Shown piece after piece: positions 63,722 through 64,000 of a stretch of DNA of 64,000 nucleotides. The translations under genes and the position numbers were made by a program. The number at the start of each line of letters is the position of its first letter. Position 1 is the first letter of the stretch. Origin of the DNA: Flavobacteriaceae bacterium R38 (GTDB lineage Bacteria; Bacteroidota; Bacteroidia; Flavobacteriales; Flavobacteriaceae); contig WXYP01000004.1 in the NCBI GenBank assembly GCA_009901575.1, positions 124,001 through 188,000 of the forward strand, read 5' to 3'. Under the pieces are notes generated by a model. The model had not been told where the DNA came from. It did no database searches and saw nothing but the letters and a program-made list of their open reading frames with translations.

Positions 63722-64000
63722 CTACCAACCGACATATTCAGGAGGTTGAATATTGTTTAAATTAAGGTATACGATAAGCTGACCTCTATGATGTGTTACA
63801 TGATCTTGTAATAGGTTGAGTATTTGAAGCTTAGTTTTTGGTCCTGCAAAAAAATCTACCTTGTTTTTTAATGAGTTAGCATTTGTATTTTCAACTAAAA
63901 CTTTAATTTCATTAAAATTTTTAATCACTTCCTCTATAATTGCTTTTTTGCTATACCCTTCAAAACTTAACCGTTTTCTTATAAATTCCTTTTCTGAAAA
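63722..64000 (-). CDS. DinB-family protein, N-terminus cut by the window edge
   Basis: The frame is open from the window edge to a stop at 63722, with 92 residues visible. It ends DHVTHHRGQLIVYLNLNNIQPPEYVGW, with the histidine pair that binds metal in DinB/YfiT-type four-helix proteins. A GTG within the frame at 63928 is not the start, since the sequence continues upstream without a stop. DinB proteins are metal-dependent transferases or hydrolases, often of thiol conjugates. The N-terminal helices lie outside the window. Confidence 0.85.
   Translation of the reverse strand, partial: FSEKEFIRKRLSFEGYSKKAIIEEVIKNFNEIKVLVENTNANSLKNKVDFFAGPKTKLQILNLLQDHVTHHRGQLIVYLNLNNIQPPEYVGW

Overview
The window is AT-rich chromosomal DNA from a member of the Bacteroidota, almost certainly family Flavobacteriaceae. 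The evidence is the gene content: a three-gene type B succinate dehydrogenase, a suf operon with DUF59 and DUF2480 genes at its end, DUF3078 and DUF4097 proteins, AraC regulators with seven membrane helices, many small lipoproteins, and a giant secreted protein with a type IX secretion sorting tail. Several promoters also match the flavobacterial pattern TTG-N19-20-TAnnTTTG, and Shine-Dalgarno sequences are mostly absent. No rRNA, tRNA, CRISPR array, transposase or phage gene was seen. No stretch longer than 300 bases lacks a gene.

Layout. 1-5.2 kb (minus): a duplicated-ATPase peptide ABC protein, a serine hydrolase, an AraC regulator and a methionine aminotransferase. 5.3-9.7 kb (plus): a serine hydrolase, a two-subunit sodium symporter (DUF4212 + large subunit) and a Fic AMP-transferase behind 41-bp tandem sites. 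9.7-17.5 kb: a TfoX-like protein, a SRPBCC protein, a 7TM-AraC regulator, gamma-glutamyltransferase, small lipoproteins, an M28 peptidase, a LytTR two-component pair and a thioredoxin-like protein. 17.5-21 kb: sdhCAB. 21-29 kb (minus): three large secreted proteins, two sortilin-like beta-propellers around an erythromycin-esterase-family protein. 29-38 kb: M24 aminopeptidase, BrnQ, a small zinc-ribbon protein, an EamA transporter, a second 7TM-AraC regulator with two secreted DUF1579-like genes, ThiL and a thioesterase. 38-46 kb (plus): the suf cluster, sufA-sufB-(MBL lipoprotein)-sufC-sufD-sufS-(lipoprotein)-sufE-DUF59-DUF2480. 46-55 kb: DUF3078, HflX, an endonuclease-like protein and the 1662-residue propeller/FN3/MAM-like protein. 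55-64 kb (minus): a sigma/anti-sigma operon with two DUF4097 proteins, an exonuclease, a serine hydrolase, a DNA-alkyl repair protein, a CNNM transporter, a secreted cysteine hydrolase with an AraC regulator, and a DinB-family gene cut by the right edge.

Most of this is ordinary flavobacterial housekeeping. The signals that gene calls do not explain are: (i) a near-duplicate 21/22-codon leader reading frame, each copy exactly 14 nt ahead of an unrelated gene (29386 and 44294); (ii) a TTTGTAA box, palindromic in one case, at a similar distance upstream of genes next to both 7TM-AraC regulators (10553, 35034, 36307); (iii) 41-bp tandem palindromic sites ahead of the Fic gene; (iv) a metallo-beta-lactamase lipoprotein embedded between sufB and sufC; (v) a 16-bp inverted repeat at the left edge; and (vi) two identical 25-bp hairpin repeats, one inside the suf operon.
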